From Phalacrocorax aristotelis (Eukaryota; Chordata; Aves; Suliformes; Phalacrocoracidae), in the NCBI RefSeq assembly GCF_949628215.1, contig NW_027441293.1:87001-151000 (forward strand): a DNA stretch of 64,000 bases. Reading direction: 5' to 3'. Of this stretch, positions 1 to 10,060 are shown piece by piece. A model generated the notes under the pieces. That model worked only from the letters and a program-made list of their open reading frames with translations. It was not told the origin of the DNA and ran no database searches. Numbering within the stretch: the stretch's first letter is position 1; each line of letters starts with the position of its first letter. The position numbers and the translations under genes were made by a program.

Positions 1-1418
1 TTTGCAACATCAAACAGAACCAAAACGACCTCTCAAAGAGAACAACTCCGCTACAAACACCACCAAAATGCTTTGCAGAAATACACGTTCTTAGCACAGC
101 ACAGGTTTAACCAGCTTCCAGGGGCATGAACACGGGGACCACCCTACTGCGACGTTAGACAGTGTCACAGATTTTAAGATTAAGACGCAGTGACAGTGCT
201 TCCTCCCCCGTAACTGCAGGCGCTGGCCAGTTCGGTTGCATTGCCACTCACACTTGTGCGCGTGGTTTCTCTTGTTCACTGCTCGGTCAGTCCAATTCAT
301 TCCATACTTACGCAGGAAGAGCTGGCATCGCATATTTCCCACTGCTTGTCAGCACAGCACCCTTTGGGTTGGGATCTTTCACCTCCACCATGGAACTCCA
401 CGGAATTCCTGTGCTCTTTCTATCTCTGGGAACAGGCTCAAAGGTTTTGTCCTGCTAAGAAAAGAGGTGCAGACTTATCTCGTCTGAAGAACCACGTTTA
501 AAATGACATTTCCATGAGTATTTGAAGCAGCAAAAGCCTCTCATCCTCTCATTTTACCCAGCATAAGTGTTGCTCAACTAAAATACTCCTTTGCCTCAGT
601 GAATAGAGCCGGGATATTCCAAAGGCTTGGGCAGGGTTTTGAACTCACTCGACATTCTTTGGCTTAACTTCAGGTTCCCTAAGGGCGAAACACCCCTCAG
701 CTCACCATCCACTCAGAGAAGGGGCACAAACCCGCTCCTCCTCCAAAGCGCAGTGCAGAGTGAGAGCTTAATTCCCTGCTCTGGATCCGTCCCTGGGGAA
801 ACTCCTATTTGCCACCTGGGTACGAAGGTTGGATTCATGCCTCACGCACACACCTTCAGTGAGTAACGTTCAATGGCATGAATACTCAGCCAGAGGCTTG
901 GGCAATTAAAACACGCAACTATTCAATAGGTGGGGTCAGCAGCAACATCTTGGTTTTATACGAAATACTAAAAACCGTGAACCGTCATTAAAGGACTTGA
1001 AAACTGAAAAAATTTCCAGCAATATTGAAATACATAAAAATATGCAAGCAAGCTCTCAGAGAGCGATTGATGGACTTATTTAACGTCTATGACCTGGAAA
1101 AAAGAGCGTTTCACGTTTATAACTCCAGGTGTCCCTTGAATCCTGAAGGGCTTTGCAACACTGCCTTAGAACCTCTCGATTTCAGTTTTACTGAAATAAA
1201 CTCAGCAGTGTTTCTTGAGAGCTCAGGCTCAAGTGCAGCTTTACCACAAGGAAAAAGGGTAACTGTCCTCTTTCTCCTTTTCCAGCCTATTGAATTATAT
1301 CATGCCCCCAGCCCCAGGTAAGCTTACGCTAGGAAAACATTATCAGAGAGACACGTGACTCACTGCTTATCGTCTCCTCAGTTGTTCAAAAGCGCAGAAT
1401 CAAATCTCACAGTCGGCA

Positions 1419-1808
1419 CGGAGGGACGGACCGCGCGGAGGGACGGACCGCGGGGAGGGACGGACCGTGTGGAAGGACGGACCGCACGGATGGAGGGACC
1501 CCGTGGAAGGAGGGACCGCGCGAAGGGACGGACCGCAGAGAAGGACGGACCGCAGAGAAGAACGGACGGCACGGAGGGACGGACCCCGTGGAAGGAGGGA
1601 CCGCGCGGAGGGACGGACCGCAGAGAAGGACGGACCGCAGAGAAGAACGGACGGCACGGAGGGACGGACCCCGTGGAAGGACGGACCCCGTGGAAGGACG
1701 GACCCCGTGGAAGGACGGACCGTGTGGAAGGACGGACCGCACGGAGGGAGGGACCCCGTGGAAGGACGGACCGCGCGGAGGGACGGACCCCGCGGAAGGA
1801 CGGACCGC
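1419..1808. repeat. 17-bp minisatellite, long allele (about 23 units)
   Basis: Tandem array of a GC-rich 17-bp unit close to CGGAGGGACGGACCGCG, with variants such as GGAAGG and CCCCG. About 390 bases, 23 units. The unit length is not a multiple of three, yet units lack stops in several frames, which creates long but meaningless ORFs on both strands. The mirrored array in R1 has 7 units. Confidence 0.95.
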
Positions 1809-2145
1809 CCCAGACCCGCGGCGGTAGGTATTACAACACTCGGGTGTCGCTCTCGTTTTGTCTCTCCCCCCTTTCTCCCTTTTTTCTCTCTTTCTCTGCT
1901 TTTCTCTCGCGTCTCCATCGCTGGCCAAATGAAGGGACTTGGCACTTTGATTCCGTTTTGAGTCTTAGTTCTGTTCCCGAGAATGTAGAAGGAACGTGGC
2001 CACGGCAACACGTTGGAGTCAGTCAGAAGTTAAGCCCAGCCGCCCCCAACCTCCCAGAATTCCCTGAGGTCGGTTGGAAAGCAAGGGGGTTTAACCTCTG
2101 CCAAATTGTTCAGCCCGACAGTGGATCGTGACAGACTGGTAGGAG

Positions 2146-2474
2146 TGTTACCGAAAAACGCGGTAAAATCAGAAACAACTCTTTAACAGCAATTTAGTAT
2201 TAAAGAGCAGGCATTCTTTATTCACAGCGCCGGATGCACGCGGGATCGCTGCTCCTAACGTGCGTACCTTACGCACCTTTCCCGTACAATTTATAGATCA
2301 AAAATTTACATATTCATAGATATTCATTATTGTCCTTTCTACCAATCAGCACAAACTTGCTCGTTCCATATGTAAATTACTGCGCAGACTCAGTTATCCT
2401 CTTTGTTGTTCTCTTCTGAGTAGGTGGTATTACTTGGGTCGGTGGTGGTCCGTGAGTCGGTGGTCGCGATCTCC
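2146..2474 (-). mobile_element. ERV LTR fossil, left-arm copy
   Basis: Fossil long terminal repeat read on the minus strand. The proximal end falls at 2146, with the terminal CA of the LTR reading as TG on the plus strand. The family-typical TATA-like motif and polyadenylation signal (AATAAA) are present in the expected order. The distal end is uncertain; a polypurine-like tract lies near 2475, and 3-prime internal sequence may extend toward 2560. It occupies the mirrored position to the right-arm LTR, so a single insertion was duplicated with the arm. It appears solo, or the last LTR of a lost provirus. Class-II-like avian ERV is a guess from general layout. Confidence 0.75.
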
Positions 2475-3409
2475 CCCTGTCGGAATTACCTTTTACCTAC
2501 TTGGCTCTTAATCTTGGCAGTCCTGGCCAGTTTTCTCAGTCCGCTACACGAAACCACATTTTGTCATCCTTTTCTGACAGAAGCACATTGTCTATTGTTT
2601 CGTTCACATTAATGATTGCCGAGGGACTAAAATGCAGATCAAAGAATACACTGATTGGTATACTCCATGTCCCCAGACTTAACGTCCAGTTGGATAAGGC
2701 TGTACAAGGAGTATAGCAACATCTATGGTTGGTTAATTCGATCGCTCTGGTTACAGGAGCAGCAACAAAGAGGTGGTTTTAGCAGTTTTTCTCCAGCAGG
2801 TATGCCCTGCTGCAAGGTCTGGCCTATCGGCCCAAGGACTGGACTAGAAGCAAATAAAGAGGAAGCCGTCAGCTGCTTCCGTTTGCAAGAAATACCAAGT
2901 CAACAATTGCTAAGTTCTTCCTGTTCATATCTCAGGGTCCTTTAGAGAGCTTGACATCTCCGCATGATTCCCGCGAGGCTTTGGCTACCACACGTGCTGT
3001 GCCCCACAGCCTCGCAGTTAAATTCCCCTTCCTGCGCTGCAGCTGCTTCGTGCAGTGGCCATAAGCTGCTCTGTTCCTCCTGCGTTTTGCTGGCGAGACG
3101 GCTGTACGAGGGCGATGCTGGCGGCACACACCGGCTACGGGGCTGCTCCAGTCCTCCTCTACACCCTTCCCTGTTCCCTCTTGCTCCTTCTAGCAAGAGG
3201 TTGTAAAAGTAGCAAGTCACTTGAGCAACTCTTCTCTAGCATGCAAGTCCTGTCAAACCAGTAACATGATACACCTTAAAGTCTCTGTTCCTTTATGGAT
3301 TATAGAGGTGTGACAGAACACCAGCAACACCACCATCACCACCCCCAGCCACGGCAAAAAAGATGACATTTCTTTACAGCCAGCCACCAGATGAGCCGGT
3401 AACAGGAGT

Positions 3410-3661
3410 GTGTGCCACTGGGTCGCTGAGGCCAGCAGGGACTGGGGTCCATTTCTGAGCAACGCTGTCCTGTATAGAAACAAACCCGTTCCTGCTTTTC
3501 AAAAGCTTTCAATATTAGACATGAATGAACTGGTCAGTAAGATACCTAAAAAAGAGGTTTTCAAAAAAGAGGATTTCAAAAACATTATTTTAGCAAATGG
3601 ATTCATGAGCAGAGGGACCACAGAGACCTTTCACGCTTCTACAAAAGCAGGTCTTATATAA
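3410..3661 (+). other. Short mirrored ORF, unknown
   Basis: An 83-codon ORF whose middle is rich in Lys, Phe and Ile in a plausible protein-like pattern. The mirrored ORF at 42570-42821 (minus) stays open with two replacement differences. No family is recognised and no clear splice sites frame it. It may be a chance ORF preserved only because the arms are so similar. Confidence 0.2.
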
Positions 3662-3991
3662 AAATCACAAGCAAAACAAGCTGAAATTAAAATGGAAAAA
3701 AAAATGAAATAAGAGAAAGAAAATGGATTGGGGGGCAGTGAAGACAAAGTATTGTCTAATCCTTTTGTTATTTAGCTGTATAAATATTGATTGTGCTGAC
3801 AGGTTGCTGACAGTTTTTGGGGGGTGTGCCTGGGTCTGCTGGTTGCTGCCAATTTTGGGGGAAACTTGAGGATTTGGGGGTGTTGCTGTGTCAGGTGCAT
3901 GCTGCTAGGTCTGGTGGGAGCAGCCAGGTGTGGGGTGCGTCTGGATTTAGGGTTTGTTCCTGGACTGGGGCAATGCTACCAGGTCTAAGGG

Positions 3992-4678
3992 TTATTTTGG
4001 GTTTGGCGGCTGCCGCTGGGTTGACGGCAGCCTCTGTTCCAGTGGACACAAACCCTGTCCCTGCAGCAGTGCCAGCAGTGCGTCTCGTAAGGCGCTGGGC
4101 ACTGCTGTGGTCACGCTGCGCTCTCTGGCTGGTTGTTTCAGCAGGTCGGCTGCACGGCTGGCCTCCCTTGAGAGGCGCTGGGGTGCCACCCTCAGGTGGA
4201 TTTCACTTGCTGTGTTTGAGGTGAAACTGTGTCCCTCATGTTCAGAGTGCTTTAGGATAGCACACACCATGCCGGCTGCTCCGCCTTGGTAGTAAACAGT
4301 GTGTTTCTGTTTGTGGATTTGTTGCGCCGTTCCTTCTTTTGAATCTCTGATGCGGATCACTCGGGGCCATTGGTGGAGGCTGATTTTTGCACCGTGCCTG
4401 CTGTGTTGCTTGTCAGTGGTGCAGGAGGGGAGCCAGGCAGCGCTGCTCCACTGCTGCCCCACTGCTGCCCCACTGCTGCTTGCTGGGGTAGCCGTGGAGG
4501 AAAGAGGCTTTAGGAAGTCCCTTCCTAAGTCCAGCGGAAGCTGAAGAGGTTTTCTGCCAGTGGAGTTCCTGCTCTGTATGAGGTTGCTGCCAGGCACTGA
4601 CTTTGTGCAGCCTGCGCTCCTGTTGACTTGCTGCTCTGTGTCACAAAGGGGTTTGTCAGGCAACTGTCTGGTGAACAA
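3992..4678 (-). CDS. Conserved 228-codon ORF, left arm, unknown
   Basis: An uninterrupted 228-codon ORF on the minus strand, basic, with a serine/alanine-rich middle and a leucine-rich C-terminal third ending in a proline-rich tail. The right-arm counterpart (41551-42237, plus) has the same length and start and differs at roughly ten residues. I see no signal peptide, membrane segment or known motif. A neighbouring acceptor-like stretch and a short ORF (left 4933-5199; right 41066-41296) lie on the same strand upstream, so it could be the end of a spliced gene. It could also be chance: with arms this similar, frame retention is weak evidence. Confidence 0.3.
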   Translation of the reverse strand: MFTRQLPDKPLCDTEQQVNRSAGCTKSVPGSNLIQSRNSTGRKPLQLPLDLGRDFLKPLSSTATPASSSGAAVGQQWSSAAWLPSCTTDKQHSRHGAKISLHQWPRVIRIRDSKEGTAQQIHKQKHTVYYQGGAAGMVCAILKHSEHEGHSFTSNTASEIHLRVAPQRLSREASRAADLLKQPARERSVTTAVPSALRDALLALLQGQGLCPLEQRLPSTQRQPPNPK

Positions 4679-5133
4679 GGCTTCCGTGGTGCTTCGCTGT
4701 CTGGATATTCCAAAATAGGAGAGGGGCGCAGGTTAACATTTTTGAGGTGAGTTGAGCTTTTTAAGTTTTGGAGCTGACCGATCCAACAGAGTTGTGCTTA
4801 GGAAACCACAAATCTGGTATTTGAGGGCTTGTTGCACCCAGAAATCAAGCAGGCTGCATCAGTGTGACTCTAGGGATTGTTCAGCACAACGAAAGCTAAA
4901 GCGAGGCATACGTCACTAAAGGCGGCTGTGGGTTAGGCTAGATGAGCCACATCTACAAGCCTTCCCACCTCAGCATCTTCTGTGGTGTGCTTAGGAGATG
5001 AAGCTGTGCCTTGCTGTTGAACTTGGTCTAAACCCAGACGAAACCATGAGTTATTAGTGAAAGCCTGATTGCTGGTAGTTTGACGCTGCAATTGTAATGT
5101 TAATAGGCAGGGAGAGAAGGATGCGGGAAGCAG

Positions 5134-5299
5134 GTGTGTGACTTCTGTGAACAGCGGCAGCACAGGCGTGTGTGACCCTAGGAATCCAGGGCACAGCAAA
5201 GCCTTTGCTTCTGATCCAGCCTATTGGTCTCAGAGGAGCTTCCTAAAGGACGAGAACAACATGCTCATCTCCGCAGGATCCAGCAGTTCCGTGGTCCAG
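5134..5299 (+). other. Exon-like ORF with splice signals, left arm
   Basis: An open stretch of about 55 codons preceded by AAGCAG and followed by a strong donor, GTCCAG/GTAAGC, at 5299/5300. The peptide has ordinary composition (Ser, Asn and Lys rich, one Tyr-Trp pair) and looks like a real internal exon. The right-arm counterpart (about 40930-41095, minus) keeps the frame and donor with a few replacements. No family recognised, and neighbouring exons were not found with confidence. Confidence 0.3.
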
Positions 5300-6185
5300 G
5301 TAAGCCTTGAGTCAAAGAACCAGCTGGAAGCAGCTGTCACTAATACGCAGCTGGAGGCCGGTCAGTTCCTTTATCTCCCGTTATTAACATCCATGTCAGC
5401 GTAACGCAAAAGACCGGCATTTATCACTTTCCTGGTGTGAAGCAGTGGCTAGATTTTATCTACGTGTCTTGTCACCCTGGAACTGAGTGTTGCTGTCAAG
5501 TGTGCTTGCCAGTCTTGATTGCTAATTTAAACTGCTAGTGAGGGCTCTCTTGGCAGAGAGCAGTGCTTGTGTGTGCATTTGGTGGCTCGCTTATGAAGAG
5601 GAGGCACTTGATGGTTTGTTAGAGAGAGGTCTCTGGTGATCATGGTCAGGGAGTGCTGGAGAGCGCCTGGCAAGGTTATAATGCCACGCTGCTGGCGTAC
5701 GGTCAGAGGGGCTCAGGGAAGAGCCCATGAGCGACGATCGGATACGGTGCAGCAGTTCCTGGGCAGTGATCAGGAAATGGGGCAGTTGCCCAGAACTGCT
5801 ACTTTTACTCTCTTCCCATCTCCCATCACTGGTTTTTTCTTTCTTTCTCTGTCTGACTCCCTGCCTGTATTTTCTAACTCCTCCCTGTCTGTCCTACAGC
5901 CTGTTGCTATGGTCTCCTTTCTGTGTGGGACCCGTGTGAGCTGTGAGGCACCCGTGGGTTCCCTGAGGTGGAAGGCAGTCGAGTGAGCGGGGCTGCAGCA
6001 CAGGGAGGGAGGGAGGGAGGGACAGACAGACACAGAGAGAGAGACAGAAGTGCCTGAGCTGTGCCATGTGCCTGGCAGTGCAGAGAGCAGGAACTGCGGT
6101 GAGTCCTGGGCCCCTGGGGTCATGTCACCCCTCTCCTGCATCCCAGTCCCTCCTGACACCCCCTTCCCTTTCCCTCTGAGGATTT

Positions 6186-6345
6186 GTGGTAGGATACATA
6201 GGTACATATCTATGTATGTGTGTATATGTTTATGATATTATACCTAGACATATACATAATACAAATATTATAATTTCAAAATATTTATTTGTAAAAAAAT
6301 AAATCTATTCTTTATAAAAATAGAATCATATTATCTTAAACATAA
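6186..6345. repeat. AT-rich and TA/TG low-complexity tract
   Basis: A long AT-rich stretch with alternating TAT and TGTATG tracts follows a GGGA/GAGA simple repeat at 6003-6050. It is mirrored in R1 at about 39885-40045. No coding or regulatory content is seen. Confidence 0.8.
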
Positions 6346-7999
6346 AAAATACCTGTTTGTGGACGTAAGCCATCCCCAGCCCAGCTCAGCCACCCGTGGG
6401 GTGGGCAGGGGATGGGTTAACCCCCCACCCTCCCTCCCACTGAGCAAATGCCCGCAGGCAGAGAGAGGTGCTGCAAAGCCAACACCCAACTCTCTTAAGG
6501 AATTCAAGAAGAAACAGGGATGTGGGAGAGGGCTGGGGCTGGAGCAGCTGGGTGCTGGTCTCTGCCTCTGCATCTCTTCTGCATGTGGAAAGGAAAAGTC
6601 TTTTTCTATTCCCTGCCGGTGCTGGATTATGTGAGGTCTCCTGAGCTTATTCTTGACGTGGGAGCACCAAGAAACAGAAAAACAAAAGTTGTGGGGGAAG
6701 GAACCAAAGATGCTGGTGAGCGTTGCCTTTCCCCTTTCCTTTGCTCCTCGAAGCTTTCTTCTCCTGCCTTCCTGCATGGACCTGCTCGCCTCCTGTCTCT
6801 CCCTGCTGAGTATTTTCTCCCCCGGAGTGCCCCAGGTCCTCTGGATGAGCTTCTAACGGGGTCGCTTGGTCCTGCAGTCTTTGTCTTCCCAGTCATCGTG
6901 AAAACTGTCAGCATGGCATGGAAGCAGAGTGGAAAAGGTGCCTGCAGAGGTCTCGGGCGTGAGCTCACGGGGGCTCTTAGTGAGCACAAGCGGGTGCTGA
7001 GAGCCTGCCCTGCTGGAGGGCCTCACGCTGCGTTTGCAAGCTGTCCTGGCACTGCCCCTGAGCTGCCTGCACAAGTTGAAGAGTTGGCTGGTGCCAGTGG
7101 GAGGAGGTGGGACTGAATGGGGGGAGCAATGGCTTCTCCTTACAGGAAAGGCTTGTCCAGGTGGGACCCTAGTTGCCACCTGCTCTGGGCCGGTGCCTTT
7201 CAGCTGCACCATCCCTTGCTTGTTCTTGGCGAGTTGCTGCACACCGAGAGAGGCCAGAGAGCTTCTTCAAGCAGCGCACCCAGCTCGCTGCCATGCAAGT
7301 GCTTCTCCACTGACGTGCTCTTGTGACCCGTGAATTCTCACGGCTGCTTCTCTGTTTGGTACCCGCAGGGTCCGACCGAAGGCACCGTCTGCGGTTCAGA
7401 GCCGAGCTGCTTGGCCAAATCAGTTCTTAACCCTGTGATGGTCATAGCAGGAATGAGAGCCAGGGCACCCTTCTCCATGTGAACGTAGTTTCTTCTTCTC
7501 CTTCCAGCCTGAAAACCATGCGGGAAAGTGCTGGCCCTTGCTGGGAAGTCGGGGACAAGCCTTCATCAAGCTGTCTGTGCCAATCCTTCCCAGAGCAGTC
7601 ACCATGGACCACGTTTCAGGACAACGTTCCCTGGAGACAGTATCGGCAGAGCTCCAAAGGACATGGCTGTCTACGTGAGTGGTTTCTCCAGAGTGGGGGG
7701 CTGGGTGTTGCACAGCGTTTCTAAGCCGGGGGTGAGTATGGGTCAAAGAGTCCAGCGGCCTCTGGCCTCCTCCTGGCTCGCAGAAGCAGCAAGCTCCTTG
7801 GAGCTGTATTGCGCTTCTGTCCAATATACTGTTCGAAAGGAAGGTTCTGGGGCATGATGGAACTCGGGGAGCCACAGGGAAGAGGAGGTGGCACAGCGCA
7901 CTGTCCTAGCCCTTCTGGCTTTCAATCCCCGTGGGCATTTGTGACCCTCAGGTTACCCCCCTCCCCCTGGGAACATCTGCTCCTTCTCTGAGTGGCAGC

Positions 8000-8275
8000 C
8001 TAGACTCGCTGAGTAGGCAAGCGTGGCGTGCTACCTAGGTGCAGCTTCTTGTCTGCTCCTTGCGCTCGTCTTGCTTTGACTGCGTAGCTGAAATAAACCC
8101 GTGCTTCACCGACTGAAGTTAAGTCTTCCCACAGTGTGTGAGGCGCTCTGGTTTCTCCACCCCCGTGTTTCTCTTGGGCCTGAAGTAGGAACCTGAGGAG
8201 CAGGGAAGGCTCCTGGGACAGTTCACTTTCCAGGCAGTGCTGAATCACAGTCAGGCCTTGCAGCTGAAGGTACGG
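8000..8275 (-). other. Leucine-rich exon-like ORF in both arms
   Basis: On the minus strand an open frame begins after an acceptor-like stretch near 8275 and encodes a Leu/Gln/Glu-rich segment followed by about 50 basic residues to a stop at 8000. The R1 counterpart at about 37954-38227 is also open. It has protein-like composition, but no family is recognised. Confidence 0.25.
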
Positions 8276-8969
8276 GGACAGAGAGGGAGGAGAACTGTAG
8301 GAGAGGAGGAGAAATGCGCTTGGCTGGGGAGAAGCTTCCCTGCCAAAGGGCTATAGGCAGCCCTGTCCTTGAGCGTGTGCCACGCTGGCCTTTCTTCTGC
8401 TTTAACTTCCGAACAGCGTGTGCCTGGAGAGCTGTTCTTTTTCTCTTTCCTTTTGGGTTTAAGCTTCAGTGCCTACAACCACCGCAGCTGAAGCTAAAAC
8501 CACCTTGAGTGTCTGGACTGCAAGTGGCTACAAGTGGCCACATCCCGTAGAACGCACTACTCCTGGCCTGCTGGTGAAAGACTCGAAATCCTGGCCTTTC
8601 TGAGGCCTCTGTTGCTGCTGGTAGCGAGCAGTGACAGGGAGGCCATTCTGCTTCAGTGCCTTTCTAGAGAAGGCAATGAGACATTATACTAACAGCACTG
8701 GGTCTTGTGACTGTGGAAGCAGGCTAGAAGACCTTGCCAAACTGTTTGCTGAAGCTTCTGGGAGCTGCTTCTTCCTTTACTCTTCTTGCAGCCAAATGAG
8801 GTAGAGCAGGATCACACTGTCTTGACCACGAGAGGTGCAAAGACCTCGCAGGGCAGCCGGAAGGAAGGTGTTGACCGAGGCCGTCACCGCGGCACTGCTC
8901 TGTCCTTAGTCAAATGCTAGAGAGGAAAAGGCAGCTCCGAAGAGGGGGGGACGGTTCTGGGCCGGTGGG

Positions 8970-9976
8970 TTATGGGTAGCCGTAGTCGTTGGCTATGTCC
9001 ATGCTGGCCTCCTTCTGCACACAAACGTGCAGCTGCCCGGTGACACCTGCAGGGCCGCCCGCTCCCGCTCCTCCTGGGCCAGCGCCTTCACACGCTCCCG
9101 CTGGGGCCGCTGCTTGGGTGTGATGGGCACCGACTGCTCCTGCTCCTCCAGCGGGGTGGGCGCAGCCGTGAGCCCCCCCAGGGCCCGAAGGACAGCGGGG
9201 AGTCGTTGGGAGGTTGTGGCGGCATGTGCAGCTGCTGCGGCAGCCCCTCCCGTGGGGTTTGGCCTCCGTGGGCGACAAGCACAGCCCGCTCGGCTGCTGG
9301 GGTTTGGCGGCAGACCTGGTGCGTGCCTTGCTGCTCGATGGTGCCGCCGGTGCCGTGTCCTTCTTGCCGTCAGCGGGGGCTTGAGGCATCCAGTGCTGCG
9401 CTGGGTCTCGGGGCTGCCATCAAGGAATTGGGTTCCGGGTTGGGTGGTTGGGGCATCAGCCCCACCACCTTCACTGTGTGCCCCAGGAGGTGGAAACTGT
9501 GGCTGGAGTTGAGCAAGGGCACCCTCAGGATGATGCGGAGCGTCCTCAGCGCCGGGTGGGGATGCTGCTCCTGGGGATGCCGGTTCCAGGCTGCGGTGGG
9601 GATGCCGGCAGCAGCGCAGGGTCAAGGCGGTGGGATCAGAGGTGGCACCCAGTGGGCCTAGGACTGGCCCCATCAGGGCGGGCAGAGGGGACTCCCATGT
9701 CTCACTGGAGCGGTGAGCGTGTCTGCCCCGCCTTGCCCCTGCACCCACTGCTCCGCGGCTTCCTCCTGGGCCGGGGCCTCCTGGGGCCTCCCTGGGGTGC
9801 TGCAGGGGCGTGCGGCCCAGTGCTGCCGGGAGCTGCGGGGCCCGGCTGGGCCCTGACACCAGCTGTGCTGGCACCTGGCAATGCTGTGTGTTCCCTGGAA
9901 CGTATCGCAGCCCCCGGGCAGCGGGGGGCCGTAGCTTCCAGCATGGGTCTGTGGGACTGGAGCAGTTGAGGGTCAC
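8970..9976 (-). pseudogene. GC-rich gene remnant ending IANDYGYP, left arm
   Basis: Several overlapping minus-strand frames carry protein-like pieces. One gives a charged segment rich in Glu, Gln and Arg (PKQRPQRERVKALAQEERER, about 9070-9130). The next frame gives the last 20 or so residues, ending KEASMDIANDYGYP before a stop at 8970. The charged helix and this C terminus look like one protein broken by a short frame change, and a longer 327-codon frame (8993-9976) overlaps them. No known family was matched. The piece lies about 85 bases downstream of the gene at 10061-12816 on the same strand. I call it a probable pseudogene; a short unrecognised intron structure is the alternative. Confidence 0.35.
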
Positions 9977-10060
9977 AAGGCTGGGGTGGGGCGTGGGGTG
10001 GGAGTCCCAGAGCAGCAGTTCAAGGCCTCCATGCTGTGGTGTTTGAGTGGGACGGCTGCT

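Larger units (their letters stand above)
1..10040. repeat. Inverted repeat 1, left arm (L1)
   Basis: This arm reads as the reverse complement of 36189-45958. Position x pairs with 45959-x before the minisatellite and with about 46230-x after it, so there are almost no other indels over 10 kb. By eye there are roughly one or two mismatches per 100 bases. The arm starts before the window, so its outer end is unseen. At the inner end the match drops sharply near 10040, then continues for about 330 bases at clearly lower similarity (the last exon of the gene at 10061-12816). Stretches 1-1418, 2475-3990, 5300-7990 and 8270-8960 contain no gene I recognise, only short ORFs mirrored in both arms. 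Confidence 0.97.

Noticed and set aside
1355-2131. 258-codon Arg/Gly/Asp-rich ORF and its antisense partners
   Set aside because: They are translations of the 17-bp minisatellite; in R1 the same ORF shrinks with the array.
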